Positions 1 through 11,166 of a stretch of 64,000 nucleotides of DNA are shown here, piece by piece (the first letter of the stretch is position 1; every line of letters starts with the position of its first letter). This DNA is from Gautieria morchelliformis (Eukaryota > Basidiomycota > Agaricomycetes > Gomphales > Gomphaceae). The stretch is from NCBI GenBank assembly GCA_015179125.1, contig WHVA01000389.1:1-64000 (forward strand), in the 5' to 3' direction. Below the pieces are notes generated by a model that saw only the letters and a list, made by a program, of their open reading frames with translations, was not told the DNA's origin and did no database searches. The position numbers and the translations under genes were made by a program.

Positions 1-2178
1 ATAATATATATACCTGGTGAAGCGAACGTAGTGGCAGACGCGCTATCACGAATGTATAACGCAGAACCGATAGGAATCGTAAGAGCGGCATCGGAATACA
101 TAGTTGAGGAAGACGTACCAACAACGATAACTGAAATTAAACGAAGACCCTGTTCTCTGAAAACCGGACACGAGGCCAACGCATCCTTACTGATGCACCT
201 AAATGCAACCGGTATCGATAGTCGGCCAATAAGGAAAACACGAGCCGGTCATGCTATAAAACCACCAAAACAGTACGACGATGCCAATGTCACGGTAAGA
301 CCACTTACCACAAATTCCACCACGGAAACTGTCAGAGAGAGCAAGGCCCCCAGAGGGAAACGAAACTGGAGGGCGCAAAGAAAATCCTCTGACGCCCGCA
401 ACGTGGCCGCCCCATCCAATTTGGTCAAACCCCTGGCCAAGACGCCGGAAGAGGACACAGACTCGGAAATTGAAGCTCCTCAAATTAACGAGGATCTATA
501 TATGGCCGCACCACCCTTCGAAGAAATGATATTGATGTTCGACCCCTCATTTAAGTTCCCGACTATTTTAAAGGAACTATATCAAAACGACAAATTTTTC
601 AAGGGAATAATCGAAAATTTACAACACCACGACAACTTTCTAATGCAAGACGGCTTGCTCTACATCAAGATGAGTGGTGAACCATGCCTCTGCATTCCAG
701 ATGGCGCCCACGGAAACAAAGGAATAAAAGAATGCGTCATATCACACGTGCACTCCTTATTAGCGCATCTAGGAGGCTGTAAAACATACTACTACCTGCA
801 AGATCACGTATGGTGGCCCAGAATCTATGTGGACATGAAGGATTTTTGTGAAAGCTGTCACATATGTGCCGTCGCGAAACCGGTAAACCAGAAACAATTT
901 GGAAACCTGAAACCACTAAAAGTACCAAACCGCCGCTGGCAGCAGATCGGCATCGACTTCGTGGGACCACTCCCGATATCCTGCAATAGAAGTGGTGAAT
1001 TCGACATGATATGTGTAGTAATCGACCACTTAACTTCAATGGTACACCTCGCCCCATCAAAGCAAACATACAGTGCGAAACAGATGGCGGAGCTAGTGTT
1101 CGATACGGTTTACAAGTTACACGGTATCCCTGAGGTCATAATTAGTGATAGGGACTCGCTATTCACATCAGCCTTCTGGGAGAAGTTACACACCCTGATA
1201 GGCGCAGAGTTGCGCATGTCCATGGCCTACCACCCGCAGACCGACGGCGCAACAGAAAGGGCAAACAGGACAATTACGCAGATGCTCAGAATGGTAGTGG
1301 CGGCAGACCAAAAGGACTGGGTCTTGAAGCTGCCCGCAATCGAGTTCGCATTCAACAGTGCATGATCGGACACGACGGGGTTCACTCCTTTCTTCCTGAA
1401 CTACGGGAACCTACCAAGGCCGATGATATGGGACTCGGGGCGAGAACAGTTGCCAGGAGTAAGGTGTTTTGCACAGAAACTAAAAGACGCCCTGATAGCT
1501 GCACATGATTCAATTCTTACCCAGTGAGTAAAACAGACCTACGCGGCTAACAGGAAGAGACGGCTTGCCCCTTTCAGGGTAGGGGACCTAGTATACCTGT
1601 CAACAGTGAACCTGAAGTTCCCAAAAGGAAGGGCTCGTAAACTAGCGCCAAAATACATAGGCCCCTACAGAATAACAAATGAGTTAGTAAAGGGAACAAC
1701 TTACAAGCTGGCCTTACCGAACGAGCTGCTAGCGCGCGACATACACCCCGTATTCCACGCTAACCTATTACGCATACATATCACAAATGATGATCGACGT
1801 TTCCCAGGATGAGCCGTGACACAGGTTACCGATCTAGGGGACGCCCTGTTAGAATGGCACGTGAAAAGGCTAGAAACGCACTGTAAGTCCGGAAAGGACG
1901 CCTGGTTCCGGGTTCTATGGCAGAGCAATGACAGAACCTGGCTTCCCTTCACGTCAGTAAAACATCTGGTGGCATTGGACGCTTACCTGGACGAACAAGA
2001 CATAACTAGCATCGAGGACCTGCCGAACGGCACCAGACGGCCCCCTCCGGACATAGAACAGATATTGGACTTACCAGAATGGGAAAGCACCATGCCCCCA
2101 ATTGACAGCAACGCAATCATGCTGACGATACCAATCGACAGAGACATTCCCTATAAGAAGGGGATAAGACAGGTCTGA
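1..2178 (+). pseudogene. Ty3/gypsy family G1 pol, C-terminal part (RNase H tail, integrase, chromodomain-like end)
   Basis: The window opens inside pol. The first codons read IIYIPGEANVVADALSRMY, the usual end of a Ty3 RNase H. The integrase follows with an HHCC zinc finger (about 742-876: H, H, then CESCHIC), catalytic Asp in GIDFVGP (about 950) and in ISDRDS (about 1141), and Glu in GATERAN (about 1249). A GPYRI-type integrase tail and a chromodomain-like segment (about 1830-2010) follow. One reading frame runs through all of this but carries three TGA stops at 1363, 1525 and 1810; in each case CGA would restore an Arg at a plausible site. The element is therefore inactive. The 5' half lies outside the window. 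The third ORF and 3' LTR follow directly. Family assignment is firm; the chromodomain call is weaker, since only the position and the Trp-rich core support it. Confidence 0.9.
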
Positions 2179-2201
2179 AACTGACAGTGACACTCACCCC
2201 T

Positions 2202-3619
2202 ATGTCTGGCAACGACATCCCACAACCCGCTCCCCCGGCTACTCAGCAGCTATGGCACAACGCGTCCACGCTCCACGAGTATGCTGGAGGACCGGACCCT
2301 GGACCTGCGCCCCCAGGCTACGAGGCCTGGCTGGCGGCACAGTCATTCTACGCCGCCAACAGGCGCCCCTGCAAAAATCAAGACAATGCTATATCAGACA
2401 TATCCGACGTCTTTAGTCACTTTGATTCAATATCGCAATACGCAGCGACTGACCAGGTGCCCGCTGTACAACAAGTACCCCCCCCGCCGTCCGCGGCTGG
2501 TACGCACGCCTATCCTCCCAGATACTATGGCGCGCCGGCACCACAAGCTCCACCACGAAACGCTGCTGCATATGGTCACCCCCCCTATCAGTGGACGCAG
2601 ACGAGTCATTCAGACTACTACTCACCGTACCGCGTTCCCGCTCGAGTGCAACCTGAGATACCTGAGGAGAGCTTCATGGAGGGCTATGCCTCCTTCGGCC
2701 TCTTCCAGCAGATCAACAACAGGGCTATGGCAAACTATAACTCCGCCTTCGACCACGGGCAACGATCGTTCCGAGGAGGACGTCGAGGGAGGGGAAGGGG
2801 GAGGGGTGCCACCGACGGTCAGCAGTCGGACAGGGACCGTGCCCCCAGGCGCAACGATGGCCAGACTCACGTGCCCAGACAGCACCCCAGGAATATGTTG
2901 GGTGCATTTATGCTCCTGCACCAAAATCAAGCATAATATATTCAATTTGTTGTATGATTTTTCAATCTCTTCTCACATTGTTCTTGTACCATACATCCAT
3001 TTCTTTGATAATTTTCGAAGTTTTCTAGTTACTCTCTACCCCTCCATTCCACTTTGTTATTTCTATTTTCACAGGCGGCTGCACCCAGCGGAGTCTGAAA
3101 TGACTTCGACGCGCGAGCTCTTGGGCGCTAAAGGGCCGGGTAGTAGTACATGCACAGTGAGACAGATTTCCCCCTCTCTCAGTGACAACTAAATTCACTG
3201 AGAGAGGCAAGTAAATTAGTCTAGTGTTCCTTCGATTTATTGACATAGAAATTCTCTGTAGTGAATTAATTTCTAGGTAGTGTATAATATATTTATAGTG
3301 ACAACTAAATTCACTGAGAGAGTGAATTAATTTCTAGTCTATTCTTTTGAGCAACAAGTCCATACCTACTGCCTATAATTCCTGTCCTCTACAGAATACT
3401 GCGGCTGGCCCTAGCCAGCCCGCACCCGCCGCGAGGGCCGCTGCTCCACCACCGGCTGCAAATGCGTCCGAACCTGGTACGTTACCTGATAATCTGCGCT
3501 CAACACTGTCAGCCGCTGACGAACGAGCGTTCGAAGCCGTGGTCCAGCAAATCATCAACGGCGTGGCCGAATTGGCCACTGGAACCGAAGAAGACGATAT
3601 CCTGGACGCCGCCGACTAG
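2202..3619 (+). pseudogene. G1 third ORF (env position), split by a solo LTR
   Basis: An ORF starts at ATG 2202, 23 bp after the pol stop. It is open to 2895, where a solo copia LTR interrupts it, and resumes at 3399 to a TAG at 3617-3619. Removing the LTR and one TSD copy gives a continuous frame of 305 codons (694 + 221 nt). The predicted protein of 304 aa is rich in Pro, Gln and Ala. It has an Arg-Gly box (RGGRRGRGRGRG, about residues 194-205) and an acidic C-terminus (EEDDILDAAD). No signal peptide, membrane helix, zinc knuckle or protease motif is visible. The RGG box suggests nucleic-acid binding, but that is inference. I do not recognise the family. It sits between integrase and the polypurine tract, where env lies in errantiviruses, but it does not look like an envelope protein. 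Confidence 0.7.
2896..3393 (+). mobile_element. Solo LTR, copia B type I, TSD GAATA
   Basis: A 498-bp LTR begins TGTTGGGTGC and ends GTCCTCTACA. It is flanked by perfect 5-bp duplications, GAATA at 2891-2895 and 3394-3398. It matches the LTRs of the full elements at 52085 and 56846 along its whole length. It carries the conserved hairpin CTCTCTCAGTGA...TCACTGAGAGAG and the optional repeated module that ends in TTAATTTCTAG. It arose by LTR-LTR recombination after insertion into the G1 third ORF. Confidence 0.95.
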
Positions 3620-3696
3620 ATACCAGGGTTAGTACTCACTTTCTTTGCTTGATTCAGGGATAAGGTGTTCACTACCTTGTAGCGAAGGAGGGCGAA

Positions 3697-3930
3697 TGTA
3701 AGGACCCGGGCTAGCTTACTAACGCCAAGCCTTTACAGACTCCGACCAGCTAAAGATAGAACTAGAAAAACATATAAGATCAGACAAATTTCCTGTATAT
3801 AATTCGAGACTCTTAGCACCCACCTATCGAAGGTTGACTCAGACTGGTTATAACGAGTGCTGCACCTCTTAAGAACTCGGTTTTGACAGTCTGTCGCTAT
3901 ACTTTGAGCTCTGACTCACACTTCGTTACA
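3697..3930 (+). repeat. G1 3' LTR
   Basis: A 234-bp LTR begins TGTAAGGACC and ends TTCGTTACA. It is preceded by a purine-rich tract (GCGAAGGAGGGCGAA, 3682-3696) that serves as plus-strand primer. A diverged second copy on the minus strand at 22538-22775 defines both ends. The 5' LTR is outside the window, so no TSD can be checked; the following bases are CTAGA. Confidence 0.8.
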
Positions 3931-4298
3931 CTAGAAGTGCTGGTTGCTCGCAGCAACCTTGCTCAATTTAGGTTGGCGGTTCAAATTATGAATTGTCATA
4001 TATTATCAAAGCAATATTGTGTAATGGCATGTGATGAATTAGAGGGAAAAAACAGGAATACTGTACTAGGCTGATTGGAAATTGTGCCATCATAAATAAC
4101 AAGAATCAATCTTTTAAGATAAAAATCCAATGCCCGAAGGGGAGCGTTGCGATTGATTAAGATACGCGAGGTCTCTTAAACAGGGATGCCGCATCATTGC
4201 CATTCACGATCCTTTGTTTGGATGGCGACTGTGGTGGAGGTCTGGGCGGGACAAGGATTCGCATCTTGCTAGTTGGTCCAGTTAACATTGAGTCAACC
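3931..4298. other. Gap between elements; possible minus-strand host exon
   Basis: No transposon sequence is seen. On the minus strand, 4157-4298 is open and ends in a basic stretch (SLFKRPRVS) before a TAA, which could be the true C-terminus of a host protein. Copia A landed at its upstream edge. Across the element, a minus-strand frame (9529-9665) leads to a GTAAGT donor, so the element may sit in an intron. The splice phases I tried do not join cleanly, so this is only a suggestion. Confidence 0.2.
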
Positions 4299-4521
4299 TG
4301 TGGAATGAAGGAGTTATAATAAACTGATATTCTACAATCTATACAAGATCGTCTGTCCTTATATACTAAATATGATGTTCCTATATTACCAATCCTTCGA
4401 GCTGATGCTGTGCCGATGCTGTGCAGGTGCACCAGCATCCCGGAGTCGAGAGCGATCTCGAACTTCCGGCTAAGTGCGTGCCGGCTCTGCCTCGGGGGTG
4501 TCATCATCCCGATTACTAACA
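4299..4521 (-). repeat. Copia A 3' LTR
   Basis: This 223-bp repeat matches 9276-9498. Differences include ACAATC against ACGATC, and GCAGGTGC against GCCGGTGC. The end of the gag-pol frame runs into it and stops at 4470. Confidence 0.92.
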
Positions 4522-7500
4522 CTCCCCCTCAGCGAGAAGTCCCTTTGGCAAAATCCTAATTTCCCTAATAGATACCTATGTTGGTGCAAGTCCAGTCCGT
4601 TTGTAAATATGTCCGCTACGTTCTCCTTCGTCGGTACGTATGTAAGTGATGCCTCGTGAGAGGCCACTCTCTCACAGATGAAATGATATGTGACATTGAT
4701 ATGTTTGGTACGCGCATGATACGTTGCGTCATGCGATAGTGTAATGGCGCCTAGATTGTCTGATCGAAGTGACGTGGGCTGGGTTTGATCGATTCCTAGC
4801 TCCTCGATGAAGCACCTCAGCCAGATCAATTGCTTGGCGCCCTCGGTGAGTGCCATGTATTCGGCCTCCGTAGTAGATAATGCGATCGTTCGCTGCTTCT
4901 TCGAACTCCACGCAATGGCTCCCCCTCCTAGTATAGCTACATAGCCACTAATAGACAGTGCGTCGTTTCTATTAGCATAATCCGAGTCAACGAATATTTC
5001 GAGGTCGAGACCAGCGTCTCATCGGAAGGTTATGCCGTCGCCACGTGACCCCTTGAGGTACCTGAGCGCGTGCTTGATCGCTATCCAGTGCTCGGCTCCG
5101 TAAGTAGTAGTGAATTGGCTCAGATGTTGTACGGTAAAAGCCAAATCAGGTCGCGTGCTGAGTGCTGCATACATTAGTGATCCAATTGCTTTAGCATAGG
5201 GTACTTCGGCAGTTGGACCCATTGAGTCCATAGGTGTTGTGAGCTTGATCATTTTGTGTAGAGGTGTAGATACGGAATGTGCCGTAGCCATGCTGAATCG
5301 ATCGAGTATGATGTCGATGTAATGTCCTTGAGACATGATCAGTGTTCCCTCATCCCTATTCCTCTCAACCCTAATTCCCAAGATTTTCTTCATTTCTCCT
5401 AAATCTGTTAAAGGGAATTTTCCATGAAGCTCCCCCTTGAGCTTAACCATCCCTCCTTTGGAATCAGCAAATAGTCCAAAGTCGTCCACATATACTGATA
5501 TGACTTCGATTGAGTCCTTACCTTGCCTGATGTAGACGCATTCATTGGCTGTGCTTTGATGGAAGCCAAGATCGAGTAGTAATTTGCGTAAGCGCTGATG
5601 CCAAGCTCGTCCCGATTGCTTGAGTCCGTAGAGCACTCTGTATATTCTTAGAACGCGTCCAGATCCATCATCAAAACCGTCGGGCTGACCTGACGCATGT
5701 AGATCTCTTCATCTATGGTTGAATTGAGGTAGGCGCCTTTGACATCCATCATTTCAATTTCCCAATCGAGTGTGTTTGCGATGGCCAATAGAACACGTAG
5801 TGAATTGAACTTGACCACAGGTGAAGTTATTTCGTAGTAATCCATCCCTGGCCTCTGTGTGAATCCTTGAGCTACAACCCTTGCTTTAGCCTTATCGAAT
5901 TGTCCATCCGGTTGTGCTTTGACAGCGTATACCCATCGGCAACCGATGGCTACTTGTCCGTGTGGTAGTTCTGTTAATTCCCATGTTCCTAACGTCTTAT
6001 GTTGATCCATTTCAATTTCCATCGCTTTCTCCCAGATCGGCGCATCATCACGTGATACCGCCGCTCTGTAATTCTCAGGTTCAGTGATGATTTCTCTTGT
6101 TATGTAAACCTGCTCGGTGCATCCTGAATCATTCAGTTTCCGGTAATCCAGTCTTTGAGTGATACACGCGCTCCGTCGAATCTGTGGGGCAGGCGCTTGT
6201 TCAGGTGGATCAGGAATGGGCGTCGTCTGGGGTGATGACATCTGTGGGGTAGATGGGATCGGGTCCGGCACATGCTTGCGTGGTGAGTGCTCCCCCTCGA
6301 GCGGTGCCGTAGTACTGTCATCGTCATTTTTATCCGGGATAGGATAGAGTTTATTGTCACTTTCATTGAATGTGATATTTCTTGAGGTTTGAACGTGCTT
6401 TGAGGCTTTGTTGTAGTACCTCCAGGCTTTTGCATGTTTAGCTACTCCGACGAATATATGTTCTTCTGCCTTTGGATCAAGTTTAGCTCGATGTTGATCC
6501 AGCACCATAACCCAGCAATTTGTCCCGAATTCCTCTAGACATGCTATGTTCGGCTTCTTGCTGAATAGTGCCTGGAACGGCGTTGCGTCATCTCCAAGCG
6601 CTCGTGTGGGTGATCGATTTTTGATATAACACGTGTAAGCCATGGCCTCGGGCCAGAGTATTTTTGGCAGGTTCTTGGCAAATATCATTGCTCGTGCGTG
6701 CTCGAGTAAGGTCCGGTTGAGTCGTTCTGCAATTCCATTCTGGGCTGGGGAGTATGGAGCTGTGGTCTCCATGATAATGCCATATTTTGCACAAAATTCC
6801 TTGAAATTTTTATTGACATATTCCCCTCCATTATCTGAGCGAAACCTCTTCAGTTTCTGACCTGTTTGGGTCTCGAGGAATGCTTTGTACGTCTCAAAGT
6901 GTTTGAGCGCTTCATCTTTGGTGCTCCCGAAATAAATGACCGTGTATCTGGATTTGATATCTGTGAAAGAATAGAAGTACTTTTCACGTGATGGTCCCTC
7001 GGTCTGGGCAGGCCCCCATACATCGGATACTGTTAGGTCACCGACCTGTTCTACAGTGTCCTCGGCTCTTTTGGGGAACGGCTCCACATGCCGTTTGCCT
7101 TGTATGCAGGCTTTACACTGACTTGGCTCTTTTGACTTGTCGATCTCAAGTCCAGTAACTAGATCGTTAGATTTCAACATCTTTATAGAATTTATGTTGA
7201 CGTGCCCAAGTATCCTGTGCCATTTGTCCCATGACCGTCCCTTTGCCGCTGTGGCAAAGTCCCGTGCCTCGACTGATCGAGTGACCCGTGCCTTCATACA
7301 GAATAGCCTCCTGCGTTTCTGTCCCTGTGCAAAAATAACTCCGGCGCGTGTTTTGAATTCAATGTCGGTGCCTGTAAATGTGGCCGTGTTGCCCTTATCA
7401 GTTAGACGCCCTACACTGATAAGGTTGTTCGGCGCAGGGCTGTCCACGAGTCCAGGTTCCTGCAGGTGACTCGCAGTTCAACCTGTGATTTTAACCTGCA

Positions 7501-9207
7501 GATCCAACTCCCACAAGTCCAGGTGACCTGGTGCCTAAAAACCTGCCAAGTCCAGGTTTGGCCTTTGGAATTCCGCAGGTGACTCGCAGACCTGCAAGCC
7601 TTAAATGCCAAGAATTCATGTCATTTACATGTCATTCAACTACTATTACTTCCTTCTTCACAACAGCCTTCTTGACATGCTTACTCTTATCATGCAGCAA
7701 CTCTACAACACATTCCTCAGGAACAAGTCCTTCATATGACAGCCATGTGCTGAGTATGGTCCTGGCACGTGTCGACTCTTCCTTCAGAGAGTGATGCATC
7801 TGTGATACAGTCAGTCAGCCCTGACTGAATGCACATTTGACATCTGTGGATGTTGCTAGAGGAGCATGGTCAAAATAGGATGTAAGGATGTGTGAAATAG
7901 CTCACCCCCATCCCAATGGGAGGAGACGCGTCATGCACTTGCACGGGGTGAGTCAGCTCGGAATAATCTGGCAAGTCACTGCAAGTCACCTGCAGGTCCA
8001 AGTCAACCTGCAGAAAAACTCAGGTCAAGTCCAGGTTCCACTTCTGGAAGCTTGCAAACCTGCGAGTCCAAGTCCAGGTAACCTGCAGGTTGACTTGTGG
8101 ACAGCCCTGGTTTGGCGCATCTGGTGCATGCTTGACGTCACGTAGTTCGATCGTGTTCGTCTTGGCGCCGACCTTGAATTCCATGTATATAGTGCCTCGG
8201 CCTTGTGTATGTAGTACCGCATCAGGTGAAATTCCTTCAATTTCTGATGGGTCCTCGGCATAGCTAGCGAAATCATTTCGGCTTCGGGCTATGTGTGTTG
8301 TTGCCACTGAATCGGCTAGCCAGTCGGATGCAGATATAGCACTGTATGCTACTTCCTTAGATACAAACGCGAAGTCCTTTTCTTCCGCTTGTTTAACCAT
8401 TTCTTTGTTCCCTGATTTGAACCACTTCGGTGCTTGGCCTTCCTTGCCGCCACCTTTCGCCCAGCAGTCCTTCACGTAGTGACCCTTCTTGCCGCAATTT
8501 TGGCACTTTCCCTTTGTTGCTCCTGAGTCATCTTTCCTGGGCCTGTGACGTTGTTGCGCCTTAAGCGCCGTCTGCCGTGCCGATCCAGCTTTCCGTGCTC
8601 GATCCTCATCGAGGACTCGAGCTATTAATATATCAGCTGTTGTCCTGGCTCCACTGGTGTTTACTGCCGTAATGAACGCCGACCAAGAATCTGGTAATGA
8701 CATCAGCAACGTGTTCAAGAACTCGGTGTCACCGATGTAATGTCCCCTCGCATTCAGTTCCTGTTGAATGCCGCGGAGCTTGCGTATGTGCTCCTCCATG
8801 TTTGCGCCGTCCTCGGCAAGCGTCCGGAAGAAATCTCTTTGGAGATTTACAATCCCCACGGCTCCCTTAGATTCGAATATCGCTTGTAAACTAGTCCATA
8901 CAGCAAATGCAGACATCGTCTGATTGATGTAAACTAGTTGTTCGTCGGCGACTCTAAGGCAAATCTCTTTTCTAGCCTTTTTGTCCTTCCTTCTCCAATC
9001 GTCGATTTCCTGCTGCTCGGTCGCAGTGACGTTGTTGGCATCTGCCGGTCTCGGTTCCGTCTCCCTGCTGATAGCCACGTCCCACAGATCTAAATCATCG
9101 AGTATCCACTTGAGCCGCCGGCGCCACACCGCGTAATTATCCCTGTTCAAGGGGTTGATCTTGTACGTGTTGTTGCTACTCGACATCATTGATCGGTATT
9201 GAGTCAT
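4470..9207 (-). pseudogene. Copia A gag-pol polyprotein, broken
   Basis: The gag start is at 9207. A zinc knuckle (CQNCGKKGHYVKDC) lies near 8480. The protease site reads WLADSVATTHI, so the usual Asp-Ser-Gly has become Asp-Ser-Val. Beyond the MITE at 7435-8109 come the GAG-pre-integrase HHCC finger (WHRILGHVN ... CKACIQGKRH), integrase core (SDVWGP, SDNGGEY, IAERLNRT), RT (MDVKGAYLN; VYVDDFG near 5490) and RNase H (FVDSDYA). Excising the 675-bp MITE plus one 8-bp TSD copy (683 bp) puts the gag frame in phase with the pol frame. Further lesions are a tandem 5-bp duplication at 5685-5694 that shifts the frame in RT, and a TGA at 5019-5021 after Arg in the RNase H linker, explicable as CGA to TGA. 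Confidence 0.93.
7435..8109. mobile_element. Non-autonomous hAT-type MITE inside copia A
   Basis: This 675-bp insertion has terminal inverted repeats starting CAGGGCTGTCCAC, the standard hAT end. It is flanked by 8-bp duplications that differ at one base: GTTCGGCG at 7427-7434 and GTTTGGCG at 8110-8117. Both subterminal regions are packed with short motifs in both orientations (ACCTGCAG, AAGTCCAGG, CAGGTGACT), typical of hAT transposase binding regions. There is no transposase ORF. It splits the copia A frame between protease and pre-integrase, in codons for DAPN. Confidence 0.88.
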
Positions 9208-9260
9208 TGGAGTATAGGGCGTAGTTGGAGTAAGCTAGATTTGTAGTAGTTTAGTTATGG

Positions 9261-9275
9261 CCGGGGCCCATAACC
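9261..9275 (-). other. Copia A primer binding site (initiator tRNA-Met anticodon arm)
   Basis: Directly after the 5' LTR the minus strand reads GGTTATGGGCCCCGG. This complements the anticodon stem-loop of eukaryotic initiator tRNA (GGG-CCCAUAA-CCC), as in Drosophila copia, where a cleaved tRNA half primes reverse transcription. Here the gag ATG is 53 bp further on and not inside the site. Confidence 0.75.
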
Positions 9276-9498
9276 TGTGGAATGAAGGAGTTATAATAAA
9301 CTGATATTCTACGATCTATACAAGATCGTCTGTCCTTATATACTAAATATGATGTTCCTATATTACCAATCCTTCGAGCTGATGCTGTGCCGATGCCGTG
9401 CCGGTGCACCAGCATCCCAGAGTTGAGAGCGATCTCGAACTTCCGGCTAAGTGTGTGCCGGCTCTGCCTCAGTGGTGTCATCGTCCCGATTACTAACA
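9276..9498 (-). repeat. Copia A 5' LTR
   Basis: This 223-bp repeat is the partner of 4299-4521, with TG..CA ends and the CAACC TSD immediately outside (9499-9503). Confidence 0.92.
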
Positions 9499-11117
9499 CA
9501 ACCCACAATAAAAGAATGAGTAAGTAAGTACTTACACCCGTTTGCAGTACCTAAGGCGCGCCTTGGATTTGCTTCCGTTTTAGCGCGCAAACTTCGAACA
9601 ACGATATCTTGCTTGATATCGCTCCGATTCGCTTGAAATTTCATATCTGAAGCTATGTGGACCATAGCTAGGGCATAGAACTAAAAAATCCGAATAAAAC
9701 AAGCATTTTTTATTTTGCATTTTGGGTGCTGAGGGGGGAACAATGTCAAGCTTAGCTTACTGTATGTAGTTCAATGCAGGTTTTAATTTTGTTTGCTACT
9801 TTGTACTAATGGTGAGAACCCACTACAGGAGAATCTCCAGAAGAGGGTGTCATAGGATTGGAGAGGAAGGGCTTAGCTTCTTCTGACATTGGATCAGTGA
9901 GATCTGATGGTAGGTGTTCATTCTCGATGTCGGATTTCCTCCTGTGTAGCATAAGCCCCGAAAATCTGAGGGATCATATAACGTGGAACATACGCATCAT
10001 CAAAGTTCGTAATAGCATCTTTGATCCCTTCCGCACCGAGTGCCAATGCACCATAAGGCAACTTCGCCGATCCTGACACGTTCTTGGGAGGTTATTCATA
10101 AAGTCTATGTACTACGAGATAAGAACCTACATAGTATATATTTCAAAACTACTATTTCTAATATATAAGAATATTATTATATTAGATTTATAGAGCAACA
10201 CTAATACATATAAAACTTCTGTATGAGTATGTTCATCTCGGTTGAAAAGATACATTAGAATATTATAGTAAGAGACTGAAGATTGATAGACACTTAGAAT
10301 AGATAAAAGGAGGATATAGAATATAGAATATATGTATATATAATATTATATGTATGGCAGGATATAGTACTAATTATATAGTAACGCCAATATGGATTAT
10401 ATTAAAAGTTGGTAGAAAGGCAAATATATGGATTTCTCGTCGGCGGAGCCGCCGCTTGGGGAGGGACAAAAGAAGAATTATTTATTTCTGTTTTATAAAA
10501 TGTAAAATATACTTTCTATTCATATCCCGATTAGGAGCTTTTCTTTATATTATGAGTTAAAAGTAGAATGAAAATACATACACCTCCTAGAAAGATATGA
10601 TCACTCTCCAAAAGGGGGTTGGATCGAAAAGCTGATGGAGTTACTGACAAGCCATCATGCCGGATAGGGATGTCGATCGTGATTTGATGGTGTGCCTGTT
10701 GGCGAATGATGCGAGCAGTGAATGATCGTTCAGCGAAATGCGAGGAAGGGCGAACAGAGATGACATAGAGAAGGACATAGAGAAGGACAGGTCGAGGTGG
10801 AGGGCGAAGCCGAGCGAACACTGGGGAGGAGTAGTGAAAGGGTAAATGGGGATAACAAGGTGCAGGAAATACACAGGTCATGACAATCCAATTTACCAGA
10901 ACACCATTGGAAGAGGGTCGAGCGGAGGAGGTGGTAGACCCAGCGATGACTGCTAAGCCAGTCCAAAGACGTCAATCGTGCGTTTGACAGCGTAGCTATG
11001 GTAATTGGCGCGAACAGCGAGAATCGGTTGCTGAACACGACAATGGCGATCGGAACGAACACGGAAATGGGGTGAGAAATGGCAGGACAGAGCACCTGAG
11101 TATGAGAAATAAACGGG
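9499..11117. other. AT-rich stretch without recognisable genes; holds dispersed repeat X
   Basis: No convincing ORF or intron set is seen. About 10340-10520 resembles 18690-18880: both share ATATTAAAAGTTGGTAGAAA and a GC block (GAGCCGC..GCT) followed by GGGAGGGACAAAAG, so an old dispersed repeat is present twice. About 10640-11100 is GA-rich with a local AGAAGGACATAG duplication and no coding signal I trust. Confidence 0.45.
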
Positions 11118-11122
11118 TCATG

Positions 11123-11166
11123 ACAACCAAGTCCAGTCCTACTGCCTATAATTCCTGTCCTCTACA
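11123..11166 (+). mobile_element. 44-bp remnant of a copia B type II LTR
   Basis: The last 41 bp (ACCAAGTCC..CTCTACA) match the 3' end of the type II LTR at 44624-45132. TCATG occurs on both sides (11118-11122 and 11167-11171), consistent with the original 5-bp TSD. Almost the whole LTR has been lost by internal deletion. Confidence 0.55.

Larger units (their letters stand above)
4299..9498 (-). mobile_element. Complete Ty1/copia element A, inactive, TSD CAACC
   Basis: Two 223-bp LTRs (4299-4521 and 9276-9498) begin TGTTAGTAATC and end TTCATTCCACA in element orientation. The insertion is bounded by CAACC at 4294-4298 and 9499-9503. A purine tract (CGCTGAGGGGGAG) precedes the 3' LTR, and a primer site complementary to the initiator-tRNA anticodon arm follows the 5' LTR. 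The internal region encodes one gag-pol frame, now broken by a MITE, a 5-bp duplication and a stop. The two LTRs differ at roughly eight sites, so the insertion is much older than the copia B copy at 52085. Confidence 0.95.

Noticed and set aside
2281..3192. 303-aa plus-strand ORF
   Set aside because: It is in another frame of the G1 third ORF and runs into the solo LTR; the frame starting at 2202 joins perfectly across the TSD.
4157..4522. 121-aa minus-strand ORF, with a similar one at 9251-9508
   Set aside because: Most of both is LTR sequence of copia A read in the same frame; only the last 47 codons of the first might be host.
10354..10560. 68-aa plus-strand ORF in the AT-rich stretch
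   Set aside because: It overlaps dispersed repeat X and has no coding composition.
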